Shown here piece after piece: positions 36,474 through 45,785 of a stretch of 64,000 nucleotides of DNA (positions are counted from its first letter, which is position 1; every line of letters begins with the position of its first letter). The translations under genes and the position numbers were made by a program. The notes beneath the pieces are model-generated. The model made no database searches. It saw only the letters and a program-made list of their open reading frames with translations, and was not told the origin of the DNA. The stretch is from Fimenecus sp045632525 (lineage in GTDB: Bacteria > Bacillota > Clostridia > Oscillospirales > Acutalibacteraceae), in assembly GCA_045632525.1 (NCBI GenBank), contig JAZQWV010000033.1:20679-84678 (forward strand), read 5' to 3'.

Positions 36474-37660
36474 AACTGCACCTCGCTCATTCCGTTTTTA
36501 TCGATAATGCAAACTGTTTTAATACCTTTTTGCTTTGCATATTCAATTGTTTCTTCTGCTGTAGAGAAGTTTGACATTTCGCAGAAAATATCTTTGCTTC
36601 GAAGGGTCTTTGAATATTCAAGAGCATTTGTTATATAATTTTCGTCGCCCCAGACAATTATCTGTGGCATGATTTCTTCTTCAACTTCATTTCTTGTCAT
36701 CATAACCGATGCCAATGCGCCTGTTTCAATACCGAAACCTGTTGATGGCATATTCTTGCCAAATTCACCTGCGAGCAAGTCATATCGACCACCCGAAACA
36801 ACTGAAATACCACTACCGTCAAGGTAACCTTTGAAGATAATACCTGTATAATAATTTGTACGGTTAACAAGGCTCAAATCGATAATGATTTTATCTGAAA
36901 GCCCCATCTTTTCAAGCTGAACATAGAGTTCTTTAAGATATTCAAGGCTTTCATCACCAATTCCAATTTGCTTTGCTTTTTCGATTATATCAAGTCCGCC
37001 AAAATATCTTGGCAAGTTACGGATACAATCTGTTACGCTGTTTTCACCGATTTTATCAAGAATTTTATTAAGAGAAACAAAGTTTCGACTTTCAACACAG
37101 TCATAAATAGCACTAATTGTTTCATCATCAACATTGAGATTGTTGCAAAGGTCTTTAAAGAAACCTGCGTGTCCGATTTCCAACTTGAAATCAGCAGATG
37201 TGCAACATTCAATTGCTTCAACCGCAGTTGCAATTACTTCTAAATCTGCACGGATTCCCGAAACGCCCATAAGCTCGATTCCGCTTTGAGTTGATTCGTC
37301 ACTTCTACCTGTTAAGTTCTTCTGACGAAGAAAAACATTTTGATTGTAGTAAATGCGAAGTGGTAAAACTGCATTTTGAAGTCTTGTTGACGCAAGACGG
37401 GCAATTGGAAGTGTTGAGTCGGGACGAAGCACCAAAAGTCTGCCATAAGAATCGGTTAAACTATATAAATTCTCAGGGCTATAACCTGAACTTTCACGAT
37501 TAAAAACATCGAAAAATTCAATTGTTGGTGTCATTACCTTTTGATAGCCCTTTGCCTTATAAAGAGCAGATAATCTTTTTTCAGCACAACGGATTGCTCT
37601 TGACTCTAATGCAAGATAATCTTTTGTGCCTTCGGGTGTAATTTTTGAGTAGTTTTTCAT
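36470..37660 (-). CDS. hisZ: ATP phosphoribosyltransferase regulatory subunit HisZ
   Basis: HisZ is a HisRS-like protein without tRNA charging activity that forms the allosteric subunit of short HisG. Of its 396 residues the first 310 resemble the histidyl-tRNA synthetase catalytic core (PTIEFFDVF, LLVLRPDSTLPIARL, LTGRSDESTQSGIELMG, VSGGRYDLLAGEFG). The final 80 residues (IVWGDENYITNALEY onwards) resemble an anticodon-binding-like domain. First gene of the his operon, with its own promoter and a dyad at the start point. Confidence 0.93.
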   Translation of the reverse strand: MKNYSKITPEGTKDYLALESRAIRCAEKRLSALYKAKGYQKVMTPTIEFFDVFNRESSGYSPENLYSLTDSYGRLLVLRPDSTLPIARLASTRLQNAVLPLRIYYNQNVFLRQKNLTGRSDESTQSGIELMGVSGIRADLEVIATAVEAIECCTSADFKLEIGHAGFFKDLCNNLNVDDETISAIYDCVESRNFVSLNKILDKIGENSVTDCIRNLPRYFGGLDIIEKAKQIGIGDESLEYLKELYVQLEKMGLSDKIIIDLSLVNRTNYYTGIIFKGYLDGSGISVVSGGRYDLLAGEFGKNMPSTGFGIETGALASVMMTRNEVEEEIMPQIIVWGDENYITNALEYSKTLRSKDIFCEMSNFSTAEETIEYAKQKGIKTVCIIDKNGMSEVQL

Positions 37661-37692
37661 AGAAATTTTACCTTTGCTTTTTGTTCGTCGCT

Positions 37693-37734
37693 TTAGCGTG
37701 CTAATATGTTAACACAATAAAGCAGTTCCGTCAA
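37693..37734 (-). promoter_or_regulatory. his operon promoter with a dyad at the start site
   Basis: On the minus strand TTGACG (37729-37734), a 17-base spacer and TAACAT (37706-37711). Immediately downstream, covering the expected start point, is the perfect inverted repeat TTAGC-AC-GCTAA (37693-37704). The position suits a repressor operator. No T-box fits in the short leader (about 40 bases). Confidence 0.7.
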
Positions 37735-37755
37735 GTAATATATTGCACAACTTTG

Positions 37756-40700
37756 TTAAAATCCGAAGAAGCTCATTTGTGCAGTTTCGGGCAATCCTTT
37801 AAGCGCACCAACATCTTTGAGTGCAGTGATTACCGCGCTTGAAGCGCCTGTTCTTGCCTGATAATCGTCAATAGAAACGAAGTCGCCGTTTCCGTCATTC
37901 TGACCTTCAGCAAGTCCCTTTGCAGCATTTTCGCCAACACCTGAAAGTGCAGCGAAAGGCATTCTGATTTTGCCGTCTTCGATATAATATTCAGTTGCGC
38001 GTGATTTATAAATATCAACGGGTAAGAGTTCAACACCACGAGCCATCATTTCGTTAACAACCTGAAGTGCTGTGAACTGGTCTTTTTCTTTTGCTGTGAG
38101 CACCTTGCGTTCATTTGGATTACCACGCAAATCTGCAAGGCGTTTTTTAACTGCATCGTGACCTTGGAGCACAGTTACTGCGTCCAAATCACCACCACGA
38201 ACAGTTAAAAATGCTGTGTAATATTCTGTTGGTTTATAGATTTTATACCAACCAAGGCGAAGAGCCGCGATAACATAAGCCGCCGCGTGAGCCTTAGGGA
38301 ACATATATTTAATTTTCTTACAAGATTCCATATACCATTCAGGGACATTGCATTTTCTCATTTCGTCTTCTGCACCTTCAGGGAAACCGAATTTCGCAAC
38401 AAGACCTTTACGGGTTTTTTCCATAATATTGAATGCAAGACCCGAATCAAGTCCCTTGTGCATAAGATAAGTCATAATACTGTCACGAGTACCAATAACA
38501 TCAGAAATTGTGCAAGTACCATTTTTGATAAGCTCTTGCGCATTACCGAGCCAAACGTCAGTACCGTGAGAAAGACCTGAAATCTGCAACAAGTCAGAGA
38601 ATGTTTTTGGCTGAGATTCCAAGAGCATCTGGCACACGAAAGAAGTACCCATCTCAGGGATTGAAAGCGTGCCTGTTTTCCAACCGATGTCTTCAGCAGT
38701 AACGCCCAATGCTTCGGGACTTGTTGTAAGACTAACGATTTTAGGGTCACACACATCGACATCCATAACAGGAATACCTGTCATATCTTCAAGATGCTTA
38801 TAGAGTGTAGGCACATCATGACCGAGAATATCAAGTTTCAAAATTGTATCGTGCAAGAAATGGAAGTCGAAATGAGTTGTTTCCATATCGGATGTGGTGT
38901 CGTCAGCAGGGAATTGAACTGCTGTGAAATCATAAACATCAAATTCGTTAGGCACAACAACCATTCCACCGGGGTGCTGACCTGTTGTGCGCTTGATACC
39001 CGTGCATCCACGAGTGAGTCTGTCTTCTTCTGCACGAGTTACTGTTTTGCCTCGTTCTTCAAGATATTTTTTTACGAAACCATAAGCAGTTTTATCAGCA
39101 ACTGTTGCGATTGTACCCGCTTTAAACACATGGTCACGACCGAATAATTCTTCTGTATATCTGTGAGCACAACCTTGATAATCACCTGAGAAGTTAAGGT
39201 CGATATCAGGGGCTTTATCACCGTGGAAACCAAGGAAAGTTTCAAACGGAATTTCGTGACCATCACGAACCATTGGCACATCACAATGTGGGCAATTCTT
39301 TGGTGGCATATCAAAGCCTGAGCCATATTCACCATGTAAGAAGAATTCACTATGTCTGCACTTTGCACAACGATAATGTGGTGCTAACGGATTAACTTCT
39401 GAAATACCCGCCATTGTTGCAACGAAAGATGAACCAACAGAACCACGAGAACCAACATGATAACCATGTGCCTCTGAATCCCAAACGAGTTTTTGTGCGA
39501 TAATATAAAGCACGGCAAATCCGTTTGCGATAATTGATTCAAGCTCACGATTAAGTCTATCCGCAACATATTCAGGCACGGGGTCACCATACCAGTCTTT
39601 TGCTTTATCCCAACAAATTTGACGAAGCTCGTCTTCTGCACCGGGGATTGATGGTTGATATGTACCCTTTGGAATTGGGCGCACTTGTTCAATCATATCT
39701 GCAATCTTATTTGTGTTTTCAACAACAACTTCATAAGCAGTTTCTTCACCAAGATATGCAAATTCTTCGAGCATTTCTTCAGTTGTTTTGAAATAGAGTG
39801 GTGCTTGCTCGTCGGCATCTTTAAAGCCTTGTCCAGCCATAAGAATTGCGCGGAATTGAGCGTCCTTAGGGTCAAGGAAATGCACGTCACCTGTTGCACA
39901 CACAAGCTTGCCCATGCTGTCAGCGAGAGCAATGATTTTGCGATTTATATTTTCTAAATCTTCAACTGTTTTAATGTGAGCATATTCGTCACGCTCACTT
40001 CTAATCATAAACTGGTTATTGCCATTTGGTTGAATTTCAAGATAATCATAAAATTCTGCAATTTCGCGAATTTTATCTTCACTCTCATTAAAAACGATGC
40101 TTCTATAAAGTTCACCTGCTTCACAAGCAGAGCCGATTATAAGACCTTCTCTGTGCTTAATAATTTCAGAGCGTGGCATAAGTGGACGTTTATAGAAATA
40201 TTTAACATTTGAAAGTGAAATAAGTTTATAAAGATTTTTAAGACCTACCGCATTCTTTACAAGAATGATAATGTGATATCTTGGAAGTGATTTATAGTCA
40301 ACATCAGGGTTATTAACATCATCAATGAGATAACCCTCAACGCCATAGATAAGCTTAATATCTTTTCCTTCGCCAACCTTCATAGCGTCAGGATAACCCT
40401 GTGCTACACCGTGGTCAGTAATCGCGATTGCAGGATGACCCCAATCCAATGCGCGTTTAACAAGTTTATCGGCAGATGTCATACCGTCCATTGCAGACAT
40501 GTTTGTATGTAAATGCAACTCAACGCGTTTTTTCTCGGCATTGTCTTGCTTTGTTTTCTTTGAAATTGTATTAACTGCAGTTGCGTTGATTACAGTTTCA
40601 CCCGAGAATTTGTCAAATGTCATTCGTCCACGCACAACAACAGTAATTCCGTCTTTCATTGCGTCCAAGAACGACTCACATTTACTTACTCTTTCAAAAA

Positions 40701-41595
40701 TCTTTACACCATAAGAATAGGTTTCGTCTGTAATATTAAAAGTAATAATATTGTTTTTGCCATCTTTTGTTGTTCTCACAGAAAGACCGAAAACATCACC
40801 CCAAACAGCAACTGCGCCACTTTCGATATTCACATCACAAAGTTGTTGCAACTGTGAAAGTCTGATAGCACTGCCATAAATAGGTTTGAGCGTGTCATAT
40901 TTAATGAGAGATGCAAAATCTGCATTTTCTTCCGTCTCAAAATCAACAGCGAAATCACCATCAAAATCATTGTTTTCAGGTGGTGCATCGCTATCACTAT
41001 AATTATAATAAACTTCAGGACTATAATTATTTTCATCAAGATTTCTTTCTTTGACAATTGTTTCAGCCTGAATTCTGCGAGATTCTTCGTCAGCTTTTTT
41101 CTGCATCATATCAACTGCAGTTTCAGCATTATATTCGCCTTGAACAAGTGTTACTTTACACTCAAAGCCGAAAATTCCACGAATAATTTTTTCAATTTCT
41201 TTATCGCATTCAACTGAAAGAAGAATATCTTTGCCACCTTTTTTAAGGTCAATTCTTAAATTATTGCCTGAAAGAGTATAATCTGCATTATTAAAAAAGC
41301 CGTTAGCAACATAGACTTTAGATTTGAGAATCTCAAGGACAACACTCATATATTGAGGGTGAAAGCCTGTTCTTGACTCGTCACACTCAACTGTCATATT
41401 GACATTAACAGCTCTTGAAAGTTCACCCTCAAGAGCCTTAATTCTTTCTTCTTCAATTTTTCTGTATGGTTTAATTGTGAGTTTTGCTGTTCTGTTGCTC
41501 TCTGAAAATGCAAGTCCCATAATCTCTGAAACTGCAATATCGAGATTGCGTTCACAATCAAAATATTCTCCCATAAGGGATTTGAAAATTGCCAT
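37756..41595 (-). CDS. polC: DNA polymerase III PolC-type alpha subunit lacking the exonuclease domain
   Basis: The Gram-positive replicative polymerase, 1279 residues against about 1430-1450 in Bacillus. Order: N-terminal domain (about 1-200), acidic linker, OB-fold (about 240-345), PHP domain beginning VELHLHTNMSAMDG near 358, zinc finger (CAKC...CPHC) near 743, and palm with catalytic PDIDLNFS near 798. In Bacillus PolC the DEDD 3'-5' exonuclease is inserted in the PHP domain after the YGxExxLVDD region. Here YGVEGYLIDD, near residue 418, is followed after about 15 residues directly by the second PHP part, RYHIIILVKNAVGLKNLYKL. No DVETTG-type motif exists. The frame is continuous, so this is not a frameshift. 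Proofreading must come from another protein or be absent. Confidence 0.93.
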   Translation of the reverse strand: MAIFKSLMGEYFDCERNLDIAVSEIMGLAFSESNRTAKLTIKPYRKIEEERIKALEGELSRAVNVNMTVECDESRTGFHPQYMSVVLEILKSKVYVANGFFNNADYTLSGNNLRIDLKKGGKDILLSVECDKEIEKIIRGIFGFECKVTLVQGEYNAETAVDMMQKKADEESRRIQAETIVKERNLDENNYSPEVYYNYSDSDAPPENNDFDGDFAVDFETEENADFASLIKYDTLKPIYGSAIRLSQLQQLCDVNIESGAVAVWGDVFGLSVRTTKDGKNNIITFNITDETYSYGVKIFERVSKCESFLDAMKDGITVVVRGRMTFDKFSGETVINATAVNTISKKTKQDNAEKKRVELHLHTNMSAMDGMTSADKLVKRALDWGHPAIAITDHGVAQGYPDAMKVGEGKDIKLIYGVEGYLIDDVNNPDVDYKSLPRYHIIILVKNAVGLKNLYKLISLSNVKYFYKRPLMPRSEIIKHREGLIIGSACEAGELYRSIVFNESEDKIREIAEFYDYLEIQPNGNNQFMIRSERDEYAHIKTVEDLENINRKIIALADSMGKLVCATGDVHFLDPKDAQFRAILMAGQGFKDADEQAPLYFKTTEEMLEEFAYLGEETAYEVVVENTNKIADMIEQVRPIPKGTYQPSIPGAEDELRQICWDKAKDWYGDPVPEYVADRLNRELESIIANGFAVLYIIAQKLVWDSEAHGYHVGSRGSVGSSFVATMAGISEVNPLAPHYRCAKCRHSEFFLHGEYGSGFDMPPKNCPHCDVPMVRDGHEIPFETFLGFHGDKAPDIDLNFSGDYQGCAHRYTEELFGRDHVFKAGTIATVADKTAYGFVKKYLEERGKTVTRAEEDRLTRGCTGIKRTTGQHPGGMVVVPNEFDVYDFTAVQFPADDTTSDMETTHFDFHFLHDTILKLDILGHDVPTLYKHLEDMTGIPVMDVDVCDPKIVSLTTSPEALGVTAEDIGWKTGTLSIPEMGTSFVCQMLLESQPKTFSDLLQISGLSHGTDVWLGNAQELIKNGTCTISDVIGTRDSIMTYLMHKGLDSGLAFNIMEKTRKGLVAKFGFPEGAEDEMRKCNVPEWYMESCKKIKYMFPKAHAAAYVIAALRLGWYKIYKPTEYYTAFLTVRGGDLDAVTVLQGHDAVKKRLADLRGNPNERKVLTAKEKDQFTALQVVNEMMARGVELLPVDIYKSRATEYYIEDGKIRMPFAALSGVGENAAKGLAEGQNDGNGDFVSIDDYQARTGASSAVITALKDVGALKGLPETAQMSFFGF

Positions 41596-41609
41596 ATGTA
41601 TTCACACCA

Positions 41610-42659
41610 TTACATTTTTTCGATTTCTTTGAGAAGTTCGTCAACAATTTCGTTTTCCTGAACTTTTTTGAGAACTTCACCGTGTTTGAAAATCACGCCA
41701 CATCCGTCGCCACCTGCAACACCAATGTCAGCTTCTTTTGCTTCACCGGGGCCGTTAACGACACAACCCATAACAGCAACTTTGATAGGCTTATTATAGT
41801 TTGCAAGGGCTTTTTCTATTTTTTCTGCAAGCCCGATTAAGTCAATTTTTGTTCTGCCACAAGTTGGGCAAGAAACAATTTGTGCACAGTCAGTTTTAAT
41901 GCCTGCGCCTTTCAAAATATCAAATCCTGCTTTGATTTCTGTCACAGGGTCAGCAGTCATAGAAACACGAATAGTATCGCCAATGCCGTCAAGCAAAAGT
42001 GAGCCGATGCCAATGCTTGATTTTATGAGAGCCATATTATGTGTGCCTGCTTCTGTAACGCCCAAATGCAAAGGATAATCGCACATATCCGCAACAAGTC
42101 GATATGCTTTAACCATTTTTTGAACATCTGAAGATTTGATTGAAACAACAATATCATTAAAATCAAATTTTTCGAGCAATTTTATATGATACATTGCACT
42201 TTCAGCCATAGCTTCAGGTGTTGGTGAACCATATTTTGCAAGCAACTCTTTTTCAAGCGAGCCTGAATTCACACCAATTCTGATTGGCACATTGTGAAGA
42301 CGACAAGCATCAACAACTGCTCTCACTTTTTCGTCATCACCGATGTTGCCAGGATTAATTCTCACCTTATCAACACCTGCTGCAACACTTTCAAGTGCAC
42401 AACGATAGTCAAAATGAATATCTGCAACAACGGGAATTTTAACTGCATCTTTAACTGCATAAAGAGTTTTGATTGCCTCTTTATTTGGTACAGTAAGACG
42501 CACAATCTGACAACCTGCGTTTTCTAAAGCCACTGCTTGTCTAACATTTGCCTCTGCATCTTCTGCGGGGGCATTGAGCATTGACTGAACTGAAATAGGA
42601 TTGTCACCACCTATTTTTAAGTTACCTGCTGTTACTACTCTACTTTTTCTTCTTGTCAT
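41610..42659 (-). CDS. ispG: HMBPP synthase (4-hydroxy-3-methylbut-2-enyl diphosphate synthase)
   Basis: IspG/GcpE is the iron-sulfur enzyme of the penultimate step of the MEP isoprenoid pathway. Three cluster cysteines are visible in VSCPTCGRTKIDL near residue 268 and in AVMGCVVNGPGEA near 300. The N-terminal TIM-barrel part has GGDNPISVQSMLNA and ADIHFDYRCALE. It is 349 residues long, the bacterial two-domain form. It stands between rseP and polC as in Bacillus-type clusters. Confidence 0.97.
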   Translation of the reverse strand: MTRRKSRVVTAGNLKIGGDNPISVQSMLNAPAEDAEANVRQAVALENAGCQIVRLTVPNKEAIKTLYAVKDAVKIPVVADIHFDYRCALESVAAGVDKVRINPGNIGDDEKVRAVVDACRLHNVPIRIGVNSGSLEKELLAKYGSPTPEAMAESAMYHIKLLEKFDFNDIVVSIKSSDVQKMVKAYRLVADMCDYPLHLGVTEAGTHNMALIKSSIGIGSLLLDGIGDTIRVSMTADPVTEIKAGFDILKGAGIKTDCAQIVSCPTCGRTKIDLIGLAEKIEKALANYNKPIKVAVMGCVVNGPGEAKEADIGVAGGDGCGVIFKHGEVLKKVQENEIVDELLKEIEKM

Positions 42660-42669
42660 ATTTAATCAC

Positions 42670-43728
42670 CTAATTTTTAATTAGTGTCAATATATCGTTA
42701 AAGGTTACTACCAACATTAAAAGTAATAGAAGTGCAAGTCCTGCACCATGGACATAACCTTCATATTTTGGATTCAATGGTTTTCTTCTTATGCCCTCAA
42801 TCAAGAGGAAGAACAATCTTCCACCATCGAGCGCAGGGAGTGGCAACAAGTTGAAAACACCAATATTTATTGAAACAAATGCCATCATTGTCAGCGCAGA
42901 TATAAGCCCTGCTTTGCTTTGTGCTGCACTCGCTGCTGCATCTGCAATAACATTAACTGTACCAACTGGTCCTGATAAATCGGTTAACCCGTATCGACCA
43001 GTCACCAAGTCAAACAAACTCAGCCACACAAGACGAGCAATTGAAACTGTTTGTTTTACTGATGTTGTTGCCACATTCAGCACATTTGGTTCTTGGCCAA
43101 GAATTACAAAATCATACTCAATATGAGTATATTTATCTTCTTTTATAGTCTTAAAAGTAACATCTTTAAGTTCAACTTTTTCGCCATCACGACGAACAAC
43201 CATATCGAAAACGCCATCATCACTTCTGCTCATAAGAAATGAGATGTCCATATCGGAAAAGAGCTTGTGACCATCGATTTCTAAAAGCTCGTCGCCCTCT
43301 TTAAGCCCTGTTTGCTGACTGATTGCATTTTCGTTAAATCTTAAAATCTTATTTGTACCAATAAGACCATCCATTGAAAGAATTGTGGCAACAATCAACA
43401 CGCCCAAAATCAAGTTCATTATTGCACCCGCTGCAACAATCAAGAACTTTTGCCAAACCTTTTTGCGATTAAAGGCATTTTCATCTTGACTTTCTTCATC
43501 TTCGCCTTCCATGCTAACATAGCCACCAATGGGTAAAAGACGAAGGGCATAAGTTGTGTCGCCTTTTTTCTTTTTGAATATTGCAGGGCCCATTCCCAAA
43601 GCAAACTCATTGACTTTAACTTTAAAGAGTTTTGCAAATGTAAAATGCCCTAATTCGTGTATTGAAATAAGAAGTCCGAAAAACACTATGGCAACTAAAT
43701 ATGGCCATATTTTAGTCCAGATTTCCAA
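42670..43728 (-). CDS. rseP: Site-2 protease RseP-like, M50 zinc metalloprotease
   Basis: An intramembrane protease of the RseP/RasP family, 352 residues. The zinc motif HELGH (residues 25-29) lies in the first transmembrane helix. A PDZ domain lies at about 130-200 (QQTGLKEGDELLEIDGHK), and the third ligand motif is NLLPLPALDGGRL near residue 295. The start is a TTG, because no ATG or GTG precedes the first helix. In relatives it cleaves anti-sigma factors and signal-peptide remnants. Neighbours dxr and ispG are standard. Confidence 0.92.
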   Translation of the reverse strand: MEIWTKIWPYLVAIVFFGLLISIHELGHFTFAKLFKVKVNEFALGMGPAIFKKKKGDTTYALRLLPIGGYVSMEGEDEESQDENAFNRKKVWQKFLIVAAGAIMNLILGVLIVATILSMDGLIGTNKILRFNENAISQQTGLKEGDELLEIDGHKLFSDMDISFLMSRSDDGVFDMVVRRDGEKVELKDVTFKTIKEDKYTHIEYDFVILGQEPNVLNVATTSVKQTVSIARLVWLSLFDLVTGRYGLTDLSGPVGTVNVIADAAASAAQSKAGLISALTMMAFVSINIGVFNLLPLPALDGGRLFFLLIEGIRRKPLNPKYEGYVHGAGLALLLLLMLVVTFNDILTLIKN

Positions 43729-43749
43729 AAAATCACTGCTTTCTAAAAA

Positions 43750-44910
43750 CTATTTGTTTGCGTATTTAACTACTAATTCTCTTGCAAGAGCGTCTGCTTC
43801 ATAAACATCTTCAACTGTATAAGTATCCACTTTTGGAGCGTCGTTCATTACGCGCTCAACCAATTCACCGATTTCTAAGAACCCGATTTCACCTTTTCTG
43901 AACATCAAGTTTGCCTGTTCGTTTGCGCTGTTAGCATAAGCTGGATACAAGCCACCTCGTGTGATTGCTTCACGACAGATATTCATGCACTTAAAGGTGT
44001 CATAATCGGGCTTATAGAATGTGAGTGTGCCGAGCTGTGTTAAATCAAGTTTACCTGTAAGCGACTCAATTCTTTCAGGATATGTGAGTGCATATTGAAT
44101 TGGAATTTTCATATCAGGAAGTCCCAACTGAGCAATCACAGCGTTATCCATATATTCAACGGCAGAGTGAATTATGCTCTCTCTGTGAACAACAATTTCA
44201 ATTTTTGATGGGTGAACATCGAAAAGCCAAACTGCTTCAATAAGTTCAAGCCCTTTATTCATCATTGTTGCAGAATCAATGGTTATTTTTTGACCCATAC
44301 TCCAGTTTGGGTGTTTAAGAGCATCTGCAACAGTTACTTTCTCCAATTCTTCTTTTGTCTTGCCAAAGAATGGACCACCCGATGCAGTTAAAATAATTCT
44401 TTTAAGTGCTCTATTAGTAGGTTGCCCCTGAAGGCACTGGAATATTGCAGAATGTTCAGAGTCAACAGGCAAAATATCAACACCTTTTGCCTTTGCATTT
44501 GTTGTAACTAAAAGACCACCCGCAACGAGAGTTTCTTTGTTTGCAAGAGCAATCTTCTTATTACATTCAATAGCGGTAAGTGTTGGTTTAAGACCTGCCA
44601 TACCAACAACCGAGTTGATTACTGTGTCAGCATCATTTTCTGCTGCACATTCACAAACGCCTTGGATTCCAGAAAGGATTTTTGTGTTTGTGTCTGCAAC
44701 ACGGATTTTAAGGTCAGCTGCTGCTTTTTCATCAACTAATGCTGCCACTTTTGGCTTAAATTCTCTGATTTGTTCTTCAATTAAATCTACATTTGAATAT
44801 GCCGAAAGCGCGGAAACAGAGTAACCGCACTTTCTTGCTGTTTCAAGGCTCTGTGTACCGATTGAACCGGTTGAACCTAAAATACTTAAATTTTTAGTAA
44901 CACTTGTCAT
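43750..44910 (-). CDS. dxr: 1-deoxy-D-xylulose 5-phosphate reductoisomerase
   Basis: Dxr (IspC) carries out the committed step of the MEP pathway with NADPH. The 386 residues show the Rossmann motif LGSTGSIGTQSLE at 12-24 and NKETLVAGG. Metal and substrate sites appear as LPVDSEHSAIFQCL and ILTASGGPFF, with HPNWSMGQKITIDSATMMNK further on. It abuts cdsA (adjacent stop and start), and with ispG in the same run supplies isoprenoids next to uppS. Confidence 0.97.
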   Translation of the reverse strand: MTSVTKNLSILGSTGSIGTQSLETARKCGYSVSALSAYSNVDLIEEQIREFKPKVAALVDEKAAADLKIRVADTNTKILSGIQGVCECAAENDADTVINSVVGMAGLKPTLTAIECNKKIALANKETLVAGGLLVTTNAKAKGVDILPVDSEHSAIFQCLQGQPTNRALKRIILTASGGPFFGKTKEELEKVTVADALKHPNWSMGQKITIDSATMMNKGLELIEAVWLFDVHPSKIEIVVHRESIIHSAVEYMDNAVIAQLGLPDMKIPIQYALTYPERIESLTGKLDLTQLGTLTFYKPDYDTFKCMNICREAITRGGLYPAYANSANEQANLMFRKGEIGFLEIGELVERVMNDAPKVDTYTVEDVYEADALARELVVKYANK

Positions 44911-45776
44911 TAGATAACAACTCCAAAAATATTAAGGACTGCATAAAGTGCCACAAGCACAAATATTATGCTGTCAAAACGGTCAAGTATTCCACCATGA
45001 CCTGGGATTAACTTACCAAAATCTTTAATTTCAAAATTTCGTTTGATTACAGATGCAGTTAAGTCACCACACATGCTGACAATTGACAAGAACACTGCCA
45101 TCAAAGCAACTGCCACATAGTTAGCACTTTCTGTTTCAAACACAAAGTTTACAAACACGGCATAGAGAATAAGAGATGCTAAAACGCAACCTAAAACACC
45201 GCCAATTGCACCTTCAATAGTTTTCTTTGGGCTAATTTTAGGGCAAAGTTTATGTTTGCCCAAGAAAGAGCCTACAAAAAATGCGAAAACATCAGTCATC
45301 CAAGCACCAAAAGCAGCAAATAAGATGAAGAAAATCCCGTGTGCTTCTGTATAACCTGCATTTGGAAATATTTCATCAATATCACGAAAATACATAAATC
45401 TTGTAATTGCAAAAGGCACTGCTAATGATGAAATTATAACTGTTGCAATGTGCGAAAACTTTGTCTTTTCATATTCAAACAGCATAAAAATAAAGAGTGC
45501 AAGAATATAAAGACAGATTAAGTATTTTGCGTCAAGGTTAATTGGTAATCCAGCCAACAAAGCACCGTATTCATAATAGAATGGAACGATTGCAGAAACA
45601 ATTACGCTCAACACCATAACGGGTTTATTTTGAAGTTTTGTTGCGTTGTTAAGTTCAATTGTTGCAATTACACAAAATGCCGCCAAAACAATCGGTAGCA
45701 AAATCGTATCACGCAATGCAATCATAAGAATTGCAAAAGCAGTCAACAAAAGACCTGAAATTATTCTTTTTGCCAT
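44910..45776 (-). CDS. cdsA: Phosphatidate cytidylyltransferase
   Basis: CdsA makes CDP-diacylglycerol, the precursor of most phospholipids. About 288 residues with some eight membrane helices. The C-terminal signature is present as SVIKRNFEIKDFGKLIPGHG followed by GILDRFDS. The ATG at 45776 follows AGGTGA at a good distance; a GTG at 45785 is the alternative. The gene follows uppS directly. Confidence 0.95.
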   Translation of the reverse strand: MAKRIISGLLLTAFAILMIALRDTILLPIVLAAFCVIATIELNNATKLQNKPVMVLSVIVSAIVPFYYEYGALLAGLPINLDAKYLICLYILALFIFMLFEYEKTKFSHIATVIISSLAVPFAITRFMYFRDIDEIFPNAGYTEAHGIFFILFAAFGAWMTDVFAFFVGSFLGKHKLCPKISPKKTIEGAIGGVLGCVLASLILYAVFVNFVFETESANYVAVALMAVFLSIVSMCGDLTASVIKRNFEIKDFGKLIPGHGGILDRFDSIIFVLVALYAVLNIFGVVI

Positions 45777-45785
45777 ATCTTTCAC

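Noticed and set aside
37661..37755. T-box riboswitch before the his operon
   Set aside because: Only 95 bases lie between polC and hisZ, the predicted leader is about 40 bases, and no T-box sequence (TGGNACC) or terminator is present.
40200..40420. Frameshift or deletion artefact in polC at the missing exonuclease
   Set aside because: The frame is continuous and both PHP halves align through a plausible linker; a precise in-frame artefact is unlikely, although raw reads would settle it.
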